A DNA stretch of 64,000 nucleotides from Guillardia theta CCMP2712 (Eukaryota; Cryptophyceae; Pyrenomonadales; Geminigeraceae), in contig NW_005434664.1 in the NCBI RefSeq assembly GCF_000315625.1, forward strand, positions 396,601 to 460,600, read 5' to 3'. How positions within the stretch are numbered: position 1 is the stretch's first letter; every line of letters starts with the position of its first letter. The position numbers and the translations under genes are program-made. The notes beneath the pieces are model-generated. The model worked only from the letters and a program-made list of their open reading frames with translations, had not been told where the DNA came from and ran no database searches. Below are positions 1 to 12,139 of the stretch, piece by piece.

Positions 1-145
1 GGAAGGGAGGGAGGGAGGAAGGGATGGAGGGAGGAAGGGAGGGAGGGAGGGATGGAGGGAGGAAGGGAGGGAGGGAGGGATGGAGGGAGGAAGGGAGGGA
101 GGGAGGGATGGAGGGAGGAAGGGAGGGAGGGAGGGATGGAGGGGA
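1..145. repeat. 28-bp purine-rich tandem repeat
   Basis: A GGGA/GGAA-rich array in which GATGGAGG recurs every 28 bases (the A of ATGG is at 24, 52, 80, 108 and 136). It holds about five near-identical copies and is cut by the left edge of the window. The Gly/Arg-rich frame across it is a by-product of the repeat. Confidence 0.9.
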
Positions 146-149
146 GATT

Positions 150-825
150 TCACGCGAATTGGCTTGTCTTCCTCAAGTCATGCTCGCTGAATGCCTCCTC
201 CTCTCTACTCCTGTAGCAGGCAAGAAGGCCAAGCACGCAGCCGTTGTTGAGACGGAGAGGAAGAAACAGCTTGTGAGGCTCATAGAGTAAGGAGCCTTCT
301 TTCACGGCTCTGCAGATCCGAAAAGATTTAAAGAGGGAAGCGAGACAAAGAAAGGGAGGGGGAGTAGTGACGGGGGCGGAGGAAGAGGTCAGGAGGAAGA
401 GAGGATAAGGGGAGACTGCAGGGTAAAGACGTTGGGAAGGGCGAAGGAAGGGATGAAAAGAGGATGCGGGCAGGACGAGGGTACTTGCGGAGTTTGTCAT
501 CGTCGGGGCTGATGTCCTGCTCCTCGTTGAGACTGATGACATGCTTGTCACTGACTTTCCTCCTGCGAGATTCCCTGTAGGTCAGAGGACGCAGGATCAT
601 GTCATGTGCTGCTGCTCACTTGGAGGAGGCGAGGAGGAGATGCGGGATGTTCCGTGCTATGACGTACTCTTCTTGTCCTCCCTGGTTCGTCTTCCCCACT
701 GTCCACAGGTCGACCCGGTTGGCCCGAATCATCTGAGAGGAGGAAAGAGCGACAAATCAAGAAAAGCTCGTTGTGTTAGCTGGAGATGAGAGAGAGAGAG
801 AGTGAGAGAGAGAGTGAGAGTGAGA

Positions 826-910
<85 letters not shown>

Positions 911-2720
911 TGGTTGAAAGCATGAATCAAGGGGGAATGATGGTGGTTATGGTGTTGGTGTTGGTGATTGCAAGAGAGTAGTTTTAGTCTCGGTACTGCT
1001 GCTGGTGAAAACTTGAAAGGAGCAGCAGGAAAGTAAATGAAGGGCAGCATTCGCGTCGTCATTACCGCAGGGGAATAAAACATGAAAGGGTTGCACCTGT
1101 TTCATGCTATCTGAAATCGCAAAGAGAAAGCTTGATACGGTGTCGAGCTCTGATAATGAGTCAAGAATTGAAAGATCCACCACAACCACTTCCTCATCCT
1201 CCTCTTTCTTTCTCTTTTGTCGTCATCCTTCCGAATGTCCTCTTCCTGCTGCATGCTCTTCCCTCCTCGACTCCTCACCTGACGAGTAATCCACTGACAA
1301 GGTCTCCAACGACAGCACGTCACGTCTCAGCTCCTCCGTCAGAATCTCATCTTTGAATTTTCCCAACAGACACCTGATCCCCAATCGTCATCTCCTCTTC
1401 TTCTCTTCCTCTCCTTCTTCTCTCTCTCTGTCTCTCTCTCTGTCTCCCATCCCCCTCCCCCCTCCCTCCTCCCTCCCTTACAGAAAAACATCTGAAATCT
1501 GTTTTGCAAGAAACGCATCCGAGACGTCAAAATCTCCTGCAGCCTCTGGTGTCACACTCTCAGCCCTCCTCCCGTCTGGACCGCACCTGATCGCTTGTTG
1601 AAGAATGCGATGGCCCCACCACATGAAAGCTCTCCTCCCTCCTTCAAACACATCAAAGACGTGTCACGAGGTAGTCAGTAGAGTGACATTTGTTGAGACA
1701 CTCTACCATCCTACCTGTTGCAGCACCGGGCAGCAGAGCATGTTGGACACGAACTTGGAACCGGGGAAGGAATCTCGTGCGGCGGAGAAGAAGGGGGAGG
1801 AGGATGCGGGGAACGGCAGGTTCACAACTTCCTGCATGAAAGCTCGCGTCAACGCCATGGGAGGGCTTCAGGACTTCAGTCTCGCTTCAGGCAAGTACGT
1901 CAACCTGTTTCTCGATGCACCTGGTCACAACACAGACGTCTTCAGCTCTGCGCGGCCCATCACTGGTGGAGATGTTGTGAGCACAGGTGAGCTCACAAGA
2001 ACTGGTTGACGACGAACAGCTTGTCCGTCGGTTTCGGGATCAGAGCTCGAATCTGAAGAGGAGAAACTAAGTCAGACGCCACAAGGCACAAGAGGTGGAT
2101 CAGTTGGAACAGTTCAGGTCATCCAGTACAACAGCGATGCACCGATGGGGGGGAAAGGAGCGAATGGTACCTCGTTCGTCTTCTGATCATTCTGAAAGAA
2201 TTGAACTCCTTCACAATCCATCGCATTCGAGAGAGAGGCTGAGAACACCTGGACTGTCAGGTCAACACCGCTCCGTGAAAAGGGCATCAGGGATTTCCTT
2301 GAGAAGCTCGAAGAATGAGGTGGATTGTGACGACAGCGCTCGTATGTTTGCATTCATCACCTTTGCGATCACAACTATCATAATACTGCACAACTTGGAG
2401 CTTCTCCCACCATAATCGATCTCCCGAATATGTGTATCATCTCCGCGATCTCTCGGAGATTTGTCTGTCGGATGGAAGGAGATATGCTGTCCATCACGTC
2501 TATGAACTCCTTCACGTCCTTCTTGCTGCTCCTCAACGTCTTGGACACGATATCGTGAACCTTTCGTTTTTGTCCCTGCCTAGCAGTCAAGGAGGGCAAC
2601 GAACAGGAAAAGGAGACAGAGATAATCATGTCAATGAAAATGATGAGGGTGATGATGTGATGTTGAGGTTCAGAGAGCGAAAAAGAGAATCATGATGAAC
2701 GATCCACCGACGCTCAACAT

Positions 2721-2756
<36 letters not shown>

Positions 2757-4302
2757 ACCAACAAAATTATGACGAATGGAACCATTTTTGCATCTCTTAC
2801 ATCTAGCGTTCGGGGCTGTGACATATGGAACGAGGCAGGTTCTGTCCCCCAAACCTTGAGCTTCGGAGGTTCAATCGCCTCTGGTTGCCAGATGTGATCA
2901 ATTGAGGAGGTGGAGGAGAAGGAGGAGGAAGTGGTGGTGGTGGAGGAGAACGCATGGTGGTGGTGGTGGCAGTGGAAGAGGAGGAGGAGGAGGAGGAGGA
3001 GGAGGAGGACGCAAGGTGGAGGACGACAGGGAAATGTTGAGACGAAACGAGGAGGCACCGTCAGACGTTGACCGCACTGCGCTTGTCAAATTCTGGATCA
3101 TATCCAACCATTCCACATGCTCGTGGGCTCCTGGAGGGCTTCCTCTCTCCCCATCCTCCTCTTCAGGAGCACTCCCCCCGATGCCGTTATCTTCTAGATG
3201 CGAGACGTGCATGGTCCGCTTGCCATGCTGCTCATGGTAGGACGAGTCCAACTCCGACGCATGCGTCTGCGCTGGTTTCGGGACGGCCCTTCGAACCATG
3301 TCCTTGTCAGGGCTGCTTCTCCTCTGCAGAGCAGGATCAGTCACGAGTCTCGTCCTCAAGCACAAGGGCTTCACGATGTTACCTGCAGCCTCTTGAGTTG
3401 CCTGTCCTTGGCTCGAACCTGACTGCAAGTCTAAGAGCGAGCAGGTAGGAGCAAGCGAACCTGCCTGGTCCTCGGCGTGCCGCAGGTTCGCAAGCAGACG
3501 CATCTTCTCCCTCTCATGCTGAGATTCATCCTCTCAGCACGGCTAGTGGGCAGGGCAAGCAACCTGGTCAGCTGACTGCCGGAGGATCCGATTCTCCTCT
3601 TGCGCATCCTGGTGCTGAAATCATCGAGGACAGGCAGAAGGCGGACAAACGGCAGAAGGAGGAGAGGAGTGAGCACGGGATGGAGGGAGACAGGACGGGA
3701 CATGAGAAGAGAAAGAGGGGAAGAAGCAGAAGCAGAGGCAGAGGCAGAAGCAGAAACAGGGACATGGGCAGTACTGAGCAGGAGGAGGGGGAGGAGGAGG
3801 AGGATGAGGAGGAGGATGAGGATGAGGAGGAGTTGGTGGTGGTGGTGGTGGCGGCGGCGGCGGTAGAAAAGGGTGGGGGGTGGGGGTGGCATTGGACGGG
3901 GCGGCGACCTCCAGCAGCTTCTTGTATCTCACTAGGAGATCCGCCATGCAAGTTTGTCGCTGATTGACTTTTTTCTTTCCCGCCAAAACGACCGGGCATG
4001 CCGAGCGCCCGTGGCGATGTCGCCGATGCTGCAGATGTCGCCTCTCAGATCCGAGTTGAGCAGGTTGCACGCGCATGCTTGTGAGCGAGCCTGGAACTCA
4101 AGTGGTCGCAAGCTGAGACAAGTCTCAGCTTGGTGAGGAGGATGGGGAGGGGACGTCGGGGGAGGTTAGGGAGGACATGAACGAAGCTCGTCGTGGGGGA
4201 GAAGAGAGCCGCTACCGATAGGGCAGGAGGGGCAGCAGAAGAAGAAGATCCCTTGATCCCTTCTATGCCTCTTCGCATTGACTTAGGGCTGGTGGGGTTC
4301 AA
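150..4302 (-). CDS. Probable multi-exon gene (or two genes), product unknown, model incomplete
   Basis: I see several exon-like segments on the minus strand but cannot join them from end to end. From 5' to 3' these are: a segment near 3945-4090 reading SDLRGDICSIGDIATG and ending at a GTGAGA donor; coiled-coil pieces near 3560-3610 (HQDAQEENRILRQSADQ) and 3465-3520 (HEREKMRLLANLRHAEDQ) that join in phase 0; a piece near 2400-2560 reading DVKEFIDVMDSISPSIRQ; a piece near 2000-2060 reading IRALIPKPTDKLFVVNQFL before a GTGAGC donor; and a piece near 490-590 reading SDKHVISLNEEQDISPDDD. The stretch also carries long proline, glycine and histidine codon runs that are probably intronic repeats. No domain family is recognised. 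The ends given are only the outer limits of the signal. Confidence 0.3.
787..907. repeat. (GA)n microsatellite
   Basis: A GA dinucleotide tract, interrupted by a few GT steps in its first 50 bases and then perfect. It lies in non-coding or intronic DNA. Confidence 0.95.
2721..2757. repeat. (CAGG)n microsatellite
   Basis: About nine uninterrupted copies of the tetranucleotide CAGG/AGGC. Confidence 0.95.
2969..3010. repeat. (GGA)n trinucleotide tract
   Basis: A GGA-rich run that reads as poly-Pro on the minus strand. A similar GGA/GAT/GGT run lies at 3779-3866. Both sit inside the unresolved minus-strand gene region and look like intronic low complexity. Confidence 0.85.
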
Positions 4303-4581
4303 GTTCGCCCTCTAGGGCCATCGTTCCAGCTGGGTTCACAACCAGTAATGCGCGAGCAAGGAGAGGGACGCGGCAAGCGTGAGAAGCATCAGCGGGTGCT
4401 GCTGCTCACGGTATTACCCTTGGAACAGTCTACGGTGAGAGGAGCACAACAAACTTGGAACGAGAAGAGCAAGGGACATGGAGCAGGTCGAAACACTTGA
4501 CAACGTTTGCCAATATTTACAGAACCTCCCCAGTACTCCCAGCAACATGCCCAGCACCCTGCCCCACAAACACGGACTTCG

Positions 4582-6221
4582 CTATCTCCTCGGTCGAGAG
4601 GGAAGCTCGTCAGGTGGAGGGGAGGGGGTCCTGGGGCCCTTCCTGTCCGCCAACTCCGGCAGGTCCCCGGTGAAGGAAGTGTTGCTGAACGTCGTGTGTG
4701 CTCTGGGAGCATCCTCGTGGGTGTCGTAGGTGACGCTCTTGGCGATGGGAGGAAGCTGCTCGTTCGAGCCCCTCAAGTCATACGCCGAGTAGGACGTCTT
4801 CACGTTGCCCCTGGGGAACCCCTGGATGGTGTGCGAGCCGCGCAAGATGGACTGGTTGCCGCTGTAGGCCTTGATGAACGATGCTTTTGTCCTGCATATC
4901 TCCCCTCAGCACCGCACACGACGCTGTTCAGCAGCAGTACCTGGCCTTGGTAGGAGACGTGCTCCGCAGGGTTGACTTCTTGGCGAACTTGAGCTGGGAG
5001 CTAGAACTAACGAGTGGGTTAGACGCTCTTCAAAGCGCAGCATGCTCAGGAAGAAACCTGTGCGGATTCAGCACTGACTGCAGAGGCGACTGCCCATGGG
5101 ATTGCGAGACCGCAGGGCGCTGACTGTGCGATCGTCTGTTCTTTGTCTTGGACCTCGCTTCCTCAAGGCTGTGCTTGATCGCTAGAGTCTTGATGTGCCC
5201 TTCGCCCCACTCCTTCTCTGCAACCTTGACCGCCTGCTCATAGGAGGCCAGAGCCTCGTCGACCATGTTGAGATGCTCCTGTTCCACCGCCAGGTTGTGC
5301 CAGGCGATCGCCAAGATGCTCGCGTCGTCCGTGGCGTTCTTTCCTCCGCCATTCTCGTCCTCGCGAACCTTCTGCTTGCGCGACGCGGCCATGGCTTCCA
5401 GGAGTTCGAGGGCGCACTGAGCATGCTCCAACGCAGGGCCATGCCTTCCTAGCTGTGACAGAGTCGCACACAGGTTCAGGTGAGTTCCTGCCGGGTTGTC
5501 GACCTCCTCGCTCGTGAGCTCAATCTTGAGCGCTTTCGCCAAGTATTGGAGAGCGGCATGGAGCTTGCCCCTCCTCTTGTAGAAGCAGCCGAAGTTGTTG
5601 AAGGTGACCGCTCTCAGCTTCATCCTCATCTTCTTGTCTCGGATGTAACCCGATGGGGACGTGAGGATCTCAGCTTTCTTCAGCAGCTCATAGGCCAGCA
5701 GGTGGTTGTCTAGGGGGCGAAAAGTCAGGCAGGCAGCAAGAGCAGGGCACGTCATGGCGGAGGAGAAGCATACCTCTCTGAAGGCTGTTCATCGCAAGAG
5801 TGTTGCAGCTGGTTGTAAAAATCTGACAGACCTTGCTGACTTCAGGGTGATCTGGGCCGAACAGCTCCTTCCGGACAAAGAGCCCTTTCTCCAGGTGCTC
5901 CAGCGCATCGAAGGGCTTGCTCTGCTGTTGCATGGCAGCATACATCTGATCGTGCTGCCTGATTCTCCGCTTGAGATCCGCCGCCTCATCTGGGGAGATA
6001 TACGGTCTATTTGCCGGCGCATGCGCGACCCCGCTACCGCCGCCATTCTCTGCATCGGCCGCGGCTGCCGCTCCATACATTTTCCCTTTAGCCATGTACT
6101 CTGCTTCCCATGATCCTCCTTCACCACCGGCACCATCTTCCATCAGCCTTCGATCGCCGCCTGCTCCTGCTCCTGCTCCTGCTCCTCCCCCTCCCTCCTC
6201 CCTCCGACGCTCATCAGCCAT
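4582..6221 (-). CDS. TPR repeat protein, 481 aa, four exons
   Basis: Exons 5774-6221, 5075-5709, 4941-4993 and 4582-4891 splice in frame with GT-AG borders (448+635+53+310 nt, 482 codons with stop; phase-checked). The N-terminal 60 residues are Glu/Gly/Ala rich. From about residue 75 to 345 come helical pairs of tetratricopeptide type, for example FNNFGCFYKRRGKLHAALQY and AWHNLAVEQEHLNMVDEALA, in the style of kinesin light chain repeats. The C-terminal 120 residues are Ser/Lys/Pro rich and look disordered. TPR repeats usually scaffold protein complexes; the partner cannot be told from sequence. A C-rich tract with TACCCC motifs begins directly upstream of the start codon. Confidence 0.75.
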
Positions 6222-6229
6222 GAAGCCAA

Positions 6230-6480
6230 CCGTTAGTCCTGACCACCCCTGCTCGCCCCACCATCAAACACCTGTTGACTCGATACCCCTACCTCCCCGA
6301 AACACCCTACCCACTCACAATCACATGCAATGATGACACCCCTCCAAATATCCTTAAATGTACCCCACTTTAAAAGAATTTGCCTTCATGTTGTTACTAT
6401 CACCCCCTCATTTGAAATACTACCCCCCAGACTCCTTCTCTAAGTGTCGATACCCCCACCCCCTTTAATAAAGTTCATCG
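6230..6480. promoter_or_regulatory. TACCCC-rich tract upstream of the TPR gene
   Basis: The interval between the TPR gene start (6221, minus) and the 3' end of the UBA gene (6757) holds several TACCCC/CACCCC blocks on the plus strand, so the TPR coding strand is G-rich. The same kind of tract recurs at other gene starts in this window. A promoter role is inferred. Confidence 0.45.
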
Positions 6481-6756
6481 TCCCTGAAGTAAGTTGACCA
6501 CCGAAGGCCGGGAAAAGGAACAGGGGATAGAGGGGAAAAGAACGATGGTGGAGGGGAGGGAAACTGCACTTGAGGAGAAGGACCCAGCAAGGAAGACATG
6601 TTATCAGCTGTATGAATGATCGACAGAAGAACAACTCACACGTTGCTCTCTCTGTTTCTTTGAAGGAGGGTGGGAAGAGCGAAGCAACGAGGGATCGAGG
6701 TAGCAAGTTGCGGCACCGAGCGTATTTACATGTAAAATAAGGAAACAATAAGACTG

Positions 6757-8071
6757 TCACGATCTTTTACAGTCTGCATCAGTATCGAGGTTCACAAACT
6801 CGAACTCATCCTCGTCGAACAACTCTAACTTGCGCCTTTGCTCCTCCTTAGCGCGCAGAGCAGCAATCCTGTCCCTGTCAGTGAGAATCTCCAACGCCAG
6901 CACTTCCTCGTTCTGCGTCTACAAGCACAGGAAATTAGCGTCGCACGGGAGAGGCGCGCGCGCAAGGCTGCAGAGAAGAAGGAAGGAGGTGAAGGTGAGG
7001 GTGGGGGCCGGGTTGGAAGGAAGGGACCTCTTTCAGTGCCAAAGCCACGTCTTCCCTTCCAAACCCCAGCTTTTCCATCTGTGACACGAGCTCCTTTTTG
7101 TTCCCTCCTCTCAGCACCGTCGCACACGGAGAGCATGGGAGTGCGTACCTCGTCCACACTGGAGGTCGAGTACATGCCCGTGAGGATCTCAAGTGCCTTC
7201 GTAGCATCATTCTGCACACGGACCAGCACCTGCACTTCATCACCCTCCTGGGAACACGTCCCCACTCCTCTACCTTGAGCACATCGGCGCGAGAGAACCC
7301 GTTAGAACAGAGCTGATCGCACAGAACGGGGTTCGGAGACACCTTCCGCACACCTATCCTTCCCCCATGGATGGACTGCTTCCACCCGAACCCCGAGAAC
7401 AGATTCGCGAACAAGCCCGTCGGTCTGCCCCCCGCTTGAGGAGCCTGTATCATCGTATCACTCAAACATAGTATCATGATGTAGGGTTACCTGGGGTCTT
7501 GGGCGCCTTGAGCCAGGTTTGAGCTCTCGCTGCATGCTCGTCCTCAATTCAGGACTTTCTGAGGCTGCTGGATCGGCAGCTGCTTCCTCCTCTTGCAAAG
7601 GTGGCGGCAGCTGGATGGCGGCGAAAAGAGGGTCAGACAAGACTCCAGGGGAGGAGTAAGGAGACAAGGAAAGAGCTCGTGCAAACACACCGCCGCAATG
7701 CACTCACATGCTGCTCTGCTCTCTGGACCGCATCAGCCGCGATCATCTTCAGCATCTTGAAGGCATCGGACATCTCATGGTGGTTCGTCTCGTGCAGTGC
7801 CTTGACCACTTCTTTGCACAGTCTCAAGAGCTCCCCGTACATTCTTGAGGGCTCGTCTGCGAACGCCATGGAGATCTTCTCGCCCGCTATCCTGAGCGCT
7901 GCCAGCACCGGGTAAGTACGACAACGAGAGAGGAGCTCGTGTACGTTCAAAGTCGTCGCACACTGACAGAGTTTCGTCGTGCTCTGCCATGAACGATCCA
8001 AGCTCGTCCTCGCTGGCCAAATAGATGTCCACCTCAGAATCATCCTGCGCTTCCAATCCACTTGGTTCCAT
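6757..8071 (-). CDS. Protein with two UBA domains, 306 aa, seven exons
   Basis: Exons 7945-8071, 7708-7898, 7491-7610, 7274-7444, 7149/7160-7229, 7028-7107 and 6757-6918 keep one frame when the fifth ends at 7160 (127+191+120+171+70+80+162 nt, 307 codons with stop). Residues 1-42 are acidic. Residues 43-106 form a helical block. Two ubiquitin-associated domains follow: about 187-222 (QLCSNGFSRADVLKVL ... ATKALEILTG) and 229-264 (LVSQMEKLGFGREDVALAL ... NEEVLALEILT). Both show the MGF/NGF-type loop and the final leucine-rich helix. The C-terminus is charged (KLELFDEDEFEFVNLD). UBA domains bind ubiquitin or ubiquitin-like chains, so a role in ubiquitin signalling or cargo sorting is likely; no catalytic domain is seen. 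Introns are 44-109 nt. The donor of exon 5 is the least certain border. Confidence 0.65.
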
Positions 8072-8450
8072 CTGCAGAGATCATCGTCAAGCATCATGGC
8101 TGTGGCTCGAGAAGGCTCCTGCATCAGTCACATGTCGTAACCAGGTTCCTAGCTAGGGTTTGCAACACCCGCGGCAAAGTTCGTCGACACGGTGCTTTAC
8201 AGGCGACCATCTCTCATACTCTTCTGGGTTTCAATCTACACACATGCATGTAACTGTCTCTATCTCCCTCTTCCCTCCCTTGTCTCTCCATCCCTCACTT
8301 CGGCTCTACCCCACCGGTTTCCTCCCTGCATTTTTGGCCTTCCGATCTTGTACTCGATCGGATGTAACCGGTTGAACTTGGTCGGGGTCCTGAAACTGCT
8401 GTAACCGACAGTAGTTACAACGGTCGCCCGGAAATAGGAGAATGCTATAA

Positions 8451-10554
8451 ATGGCGGAGGGAGGAGGGGACGGGAGGGCAACAATGGGGGGCAGGATGCA
8501 GCAGGGTGGGAGACACAGCAGGAATGCGAGGCTTGTAGGAGCGGGGGCACTCGGGACGGTGGGGCTACTGGTGGTTGCGCTCCTTGTTGGAAGCGACATG
8601 GCTGCTCGAGAGCACATGGGGCGACCTGCCAGTGAACTTGAGCAGCGTGGGGACATGGAGAGAAGATGGAGAGGCATCGATGGTGGGAGAGAGAGTGCAA
8701 AGTTGCGTCTTGAAGCCCTTCAGAGGAGGCTGCAGAGAAGTGCTGAGGAGCTGCAAGGGTCTGACGGGAGCGACGACGATTTGATCAGCCACCTTATCGT
8801 GGGTCAAGGGAGCAAGGACCATGGGAGGAAGGACGCCAGCCGACGGGTGCTGGATGAAAAATTCCGCCGTTGGATGGATGAAAGGAAGCAGAGGGAGGTC
8901 CATCAAATGCAGCAGCTGCAAACCGCTCCCATACCGAGCGATCAGCAAGGACTGCGAAATACGGAACCTGTCTATCATGCCCGCCCGGAAAGACTGAACA
9001 CTGGCGCGAGGAGTGTACGATCGAAGAGAACAGACCGTCTTACACCCTACCAGGCAAGAATGCTCTCGGACCTGTTCAAAGCATCATCAAGAGCTCCCAA
9101 CACCTTCCCATCCACCACCTTTCTCAAAAGCTCTTCAACGACAACGCTGAGATCAGGGCCGTACAAGGCACCTATGTCACAGCCTCATGCATGGGACGAG
9201 CCTGTCCGAGCCACCTCGCTGAAGGAAGTCAATGCATCGATCATATCTCGCACGCTGTTGGACTCGGATGCAGTGTTGAGACATGCGAGCAAGGATCTGT
9301 TAGCGCTCGAGGGCTTTCTGAGGAATCTTTCGCTCCGCGTTCAACGAAGTGAAACGACGGCCAGCAGCGCGCGCAAGGGCGAGAAGCCGAGTGACTTGCA
9401 AGTCATTGAATCCGCAACAGCAGGAGCTGTGAAAGCTGTTCTTGCGATGCTGTTCTCTCATGAACAGATCTCTGAGGTCCATGACACCGAAATGGCATCG
9501 CCGCCAGTCAACGAAACAGAGGACGGTCTGAGTACGATCCCGCGATCTTTGTCGTCGAGTGCTCAAAGTATTGGATCTTCTATCTTGAAGATCATGAATG
9601 TGTCGGTGCTCGGAAATCAGAGCAAAGTTGAGAAGGCAACGGGCAAGGCTGTTCTGCAGGAGCTCACTACAGCGTTTCGACACCATCAGGTTGTTCAGAG
9701 AAACAAGACGAAACTAGTCAGGATGCCGAAACAGTCCGTCAAGGTAAAACACCAGCGTGCAAAGCATGGTAGGTCTAAGATCGGAAGGATTCTTGAGAAA
9801 GTGACTCAGTGACAAGGTTGTGGTGAGCTGTGTCAACTACATTCGCTGATTGCCAACATACACTCAACTTTGAGTCACTTGAATATCAAACCTGCATCTC
9901 GTCACTCAATCAGAAAAGTTGCAAGGCGCAAGGCGACACGCGGAGGCTCCCCTGTAAATTTTTAACTTCCTTTTTATCTACCCCGTATCTGACTTCTTGT
10001 TGACGCAGCACAAGCCTGACAGCTCAACGTCTGACATTCCTGGCCTGAAATACGTCGAGAGAGATTACGTCCTCTCGCACATTAACGGGGAGCCGGTGCG
10101 TTGCTCCCTCCTCAGTTTCTTGTTCGTCTTACTCTCTTGACAGGTTATCGTCCCCGAGTTCATTCCTTCCCTTGCGAGCCGTTGGTCCCCCATGTCCCCC
10201 TCTCAGCAGCAACTTTCCTCAGACGGGATCGATGACGCGGGGGGCTGGAGGGCAGGTTCAGAGCTATCAACTATGGTGAGCCCACCAATAGCAGACCAGG
10301 AGTGGCAATTCTCCCAGGACGCCCACTCCGGTCGATCAGGTCACTCCGAGCCCAAGGACATAAGGGAGACTGTCCTGAGGCGAGAGAACATGGGGACGCA
10401 AGCAGTTTCGTCTGCTTCCTCGTATGATGGCAGAAAGCGGCCGCAGCAACCTGGTTACTACGGGGCCACAGCGAGCATCTACGAGTCGATCGACAGGGTC
10501 GACAGGCTTTTGAAGGCATCAGAGGACGTCGCAGGTTTCGCCTCCTTGTCTTGA
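8451..10554 (+). CDS. Single-pass (type II) membrane protein, 596 aa, unknown function
   Basis: The open frame from the ATG at 8451 runs to a stop at 9812, but an AAG|GTAAAA donor at 9743 joins in phase 0 to exons 10009-10095 and 10144-10554, which read well (GLKYVERDYVLSHINGEP, then VIVPEFIPSLASRW). The three-exon form gives 597 codons with stop (phase-checked); the unspliced form would end after 453 residues. Residues about 27-47 (ARLVGAGALGTVGLLVVALL) are one hydrophobic helix after a Gly/Arg-rich N-terminus, typical of a signal anchor. The rest is polar, Ser/Arg/Lys rich and without a known domain; a Tyr- and charge-rich patch near 440-460 is the most structured part. It is divergent to the UBA gene, with 379 bp between the two starts. 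Confidence 0.55.
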
Positions 10555-10777
10555 TAGAAGAGCCACCGAAATCTTCTGGTTCAGTCAGTGCTGCCCTCTC
10601 CGACTGTAAATAGGACGATGAGCGTGTATGTGAGCTCTGTGTACAGGTTATCTATTAACAGCACAAGACTTGTCTCCTTCAAGCCGTGATCTTCAAGTTT
10701 CTCATACCCCCATGAGCGCATCTTCGTTCACAACTCGTCATCATGCGCTTCGACTGAAAGTTCCTTGCTCACCTGTA

Positions 10778-12139
10778 TCATCTCACCCCCTTCGCTGCCT
10801 CTGAGTTTAACTTGGCTCGCTCCGTAAACACCTGCGACAATAAGGGTCATACTGCCTTGCTCCTCGCCCTTTCCTCTAACCTCCGCAGCAGCCTTCAGCT
10901 TGTGATCTTCGCCTCCCCATGCCTTGAGAGCGGAGCTCTGCAGGTCACCATACATCAGCACTTGCAGGGAAGGGAGGTCAAGGCTGAACCTGCAACGCTC
11001 TCCCGAAGGAGAAGGTCAGCGCCCACGGTCTGCAGCTCCACTCAATCACGAGTCGACGTCATCCTCACCTGCACAGGCTCACCTGTCCCGAGGGGCCTTC
11101 TTGACTATAGCATGAAGGTGATTGGTGGCCTCGTCTTCGGACTATCATCATCATTGATGAGGACAGAAACATCATCAACTAGTCACTTGCCTGCCCCCCC
11201 GACAAGAAGCAGATGGTGGAAACAGCTAGAGCGAATGTGAGGCTGGCTTCTCAAGGACAAAAATATCTACCCGGCGGAACCACTCTCATCAGCGTCCGAA
11301 CTTCAAAACCTTCGTCAACGGGCGATAACAACTCCTTGCCAGCTACCTGTATACTCCGCCACATCCAGAGGAGCAAAGGGCTGGATAGACTCCGAACCAG
11401 GACGAACCTACCTCCCTCCATCAGACCCGATTGCCCACTGTCTCAACTCACCATGTTCGGCAGCAGAACTATAGCCTCGATGCACACGTGATTATCGATG
11501 AGCGCCTTGAACACCGCAGCCAGGACCTTCTCTGTGACCTTGGAGCACCGCTCGATCGAGTGCGAGCCATCTATGAGGATGTCCGGCTCGATCAGCGGCG
11601 TCAGACCCTTTGACTGACAGACAGCAGCGAATCGCGCCAGGCACCATGCGTTGTCCTGTATCGCTAGGGCGCTCGGACACCCGTTCCTCTCGTCTATCCT
11701 CAGCACCGATCTCCACTTGGCAAACCTTGCTCCAAGTTTTTGGTACGATGCACAGCGCTGGGCGAGGCCGTCCAGCCCCGTCGTCGAAGTCTCTCCGCAA
11801 GTCCCGGGGATTTCAACGACGCCCGTGTCAACCTTAATGCCGACCTCGATGCCTCGCTGTTGCAGCAACTTCACAAAAGGCGTCCCGTCGTCGCATTGCT
11901 GGTACAGCGATTCTTCGAAGAGGATGACGCCCGAGATGTACTTTTCAATGTCTGGAGCCATGAGCAGCATCTGCCGGAATTTTCTTCTGTTCATGTCGTT
12001 GTTCTCTACCCCGTGGTGTGAGAACCTTTTGCCGATCGTCCCTATGGACTCGTCGGCTGCAAGAATGCCTTTACCATTCGCCCCCAATGCACGTGCCGTC
12101 TCCTTCATCTGGTCGAGCATAGGAGGTGTCCATAGATAC
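10778..12139 (-). CDS. Class I fructose-bisphosphate aldolase homologue lacking the Schiff-base lysine
   Basis: Seven exons are phase-checked: 11452-12139, 11271-11346, 11191-11225, 11083-11141, 10990-11029, 10881-10937 and 10778-10831. Family motifs are clear: ILAADES, IKVDTGVVEIPGT, GLDGLAQRC, FAKWRSVLRI, PLIEPDILIDGSHSIERC, FLSGGQ, PWALTFSFGRALQ and LKAWGGEDHK. The family signature E-G-T-L-L-K-P-N-M, whose Lys forms the Schiff base (Lys229 in rabbit muscle aldolase), reads E-A-I-V-L-L-P-N-M here. The other active-site positions I can place (the Asp of AADES, the Lys of IKVD, the Lys of AKWR, the Glu of IEPD, the Ser of LSGG, the Arg of FGRA) are kept. The C-terminus ends at AAKGVR, without the usual tail bearing the last Tyr. 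The intron after FLSGGQ has a GC donor (CAG|GCAAGT). The 5' end is unresolved: the acceptor at 12139 needs an upstream exon. Confidence 0.85.

Noticed and set aside
1-145. Regular 28-bp array that could suggest a CRISPR
   Set aside because: Units are contiguous with no unique spacers, and the host is eukaryotic; it is a minisatellite.
2898-4076. Poly-Pro, poly-His and poly-Leu frames on the minus strand
   Set aside because: They come from GGA/GGT simple repeats and have no flanking domain.
7248-7273. 26-nt intron in the UBA gene (acceptor at 7248)
   Set aside because: An acceptor at 7230 gives a 44-nt intron, keeps phase 0 and completes the UBA domain, so it is preferred.
9744-9812. Stop at 9812 as the end of the membrane protein at 8451
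   Set aside because: A good donor at 9743 joins two further exons in phase; the short form remains possible as intron retention.
10728-10961. C-terminal DDEL in the minus frame below the aldolase, as an ER-retention signal
   Set aside because: That frame is not the one reached by phase-correct splicing of the last aldolase exon.
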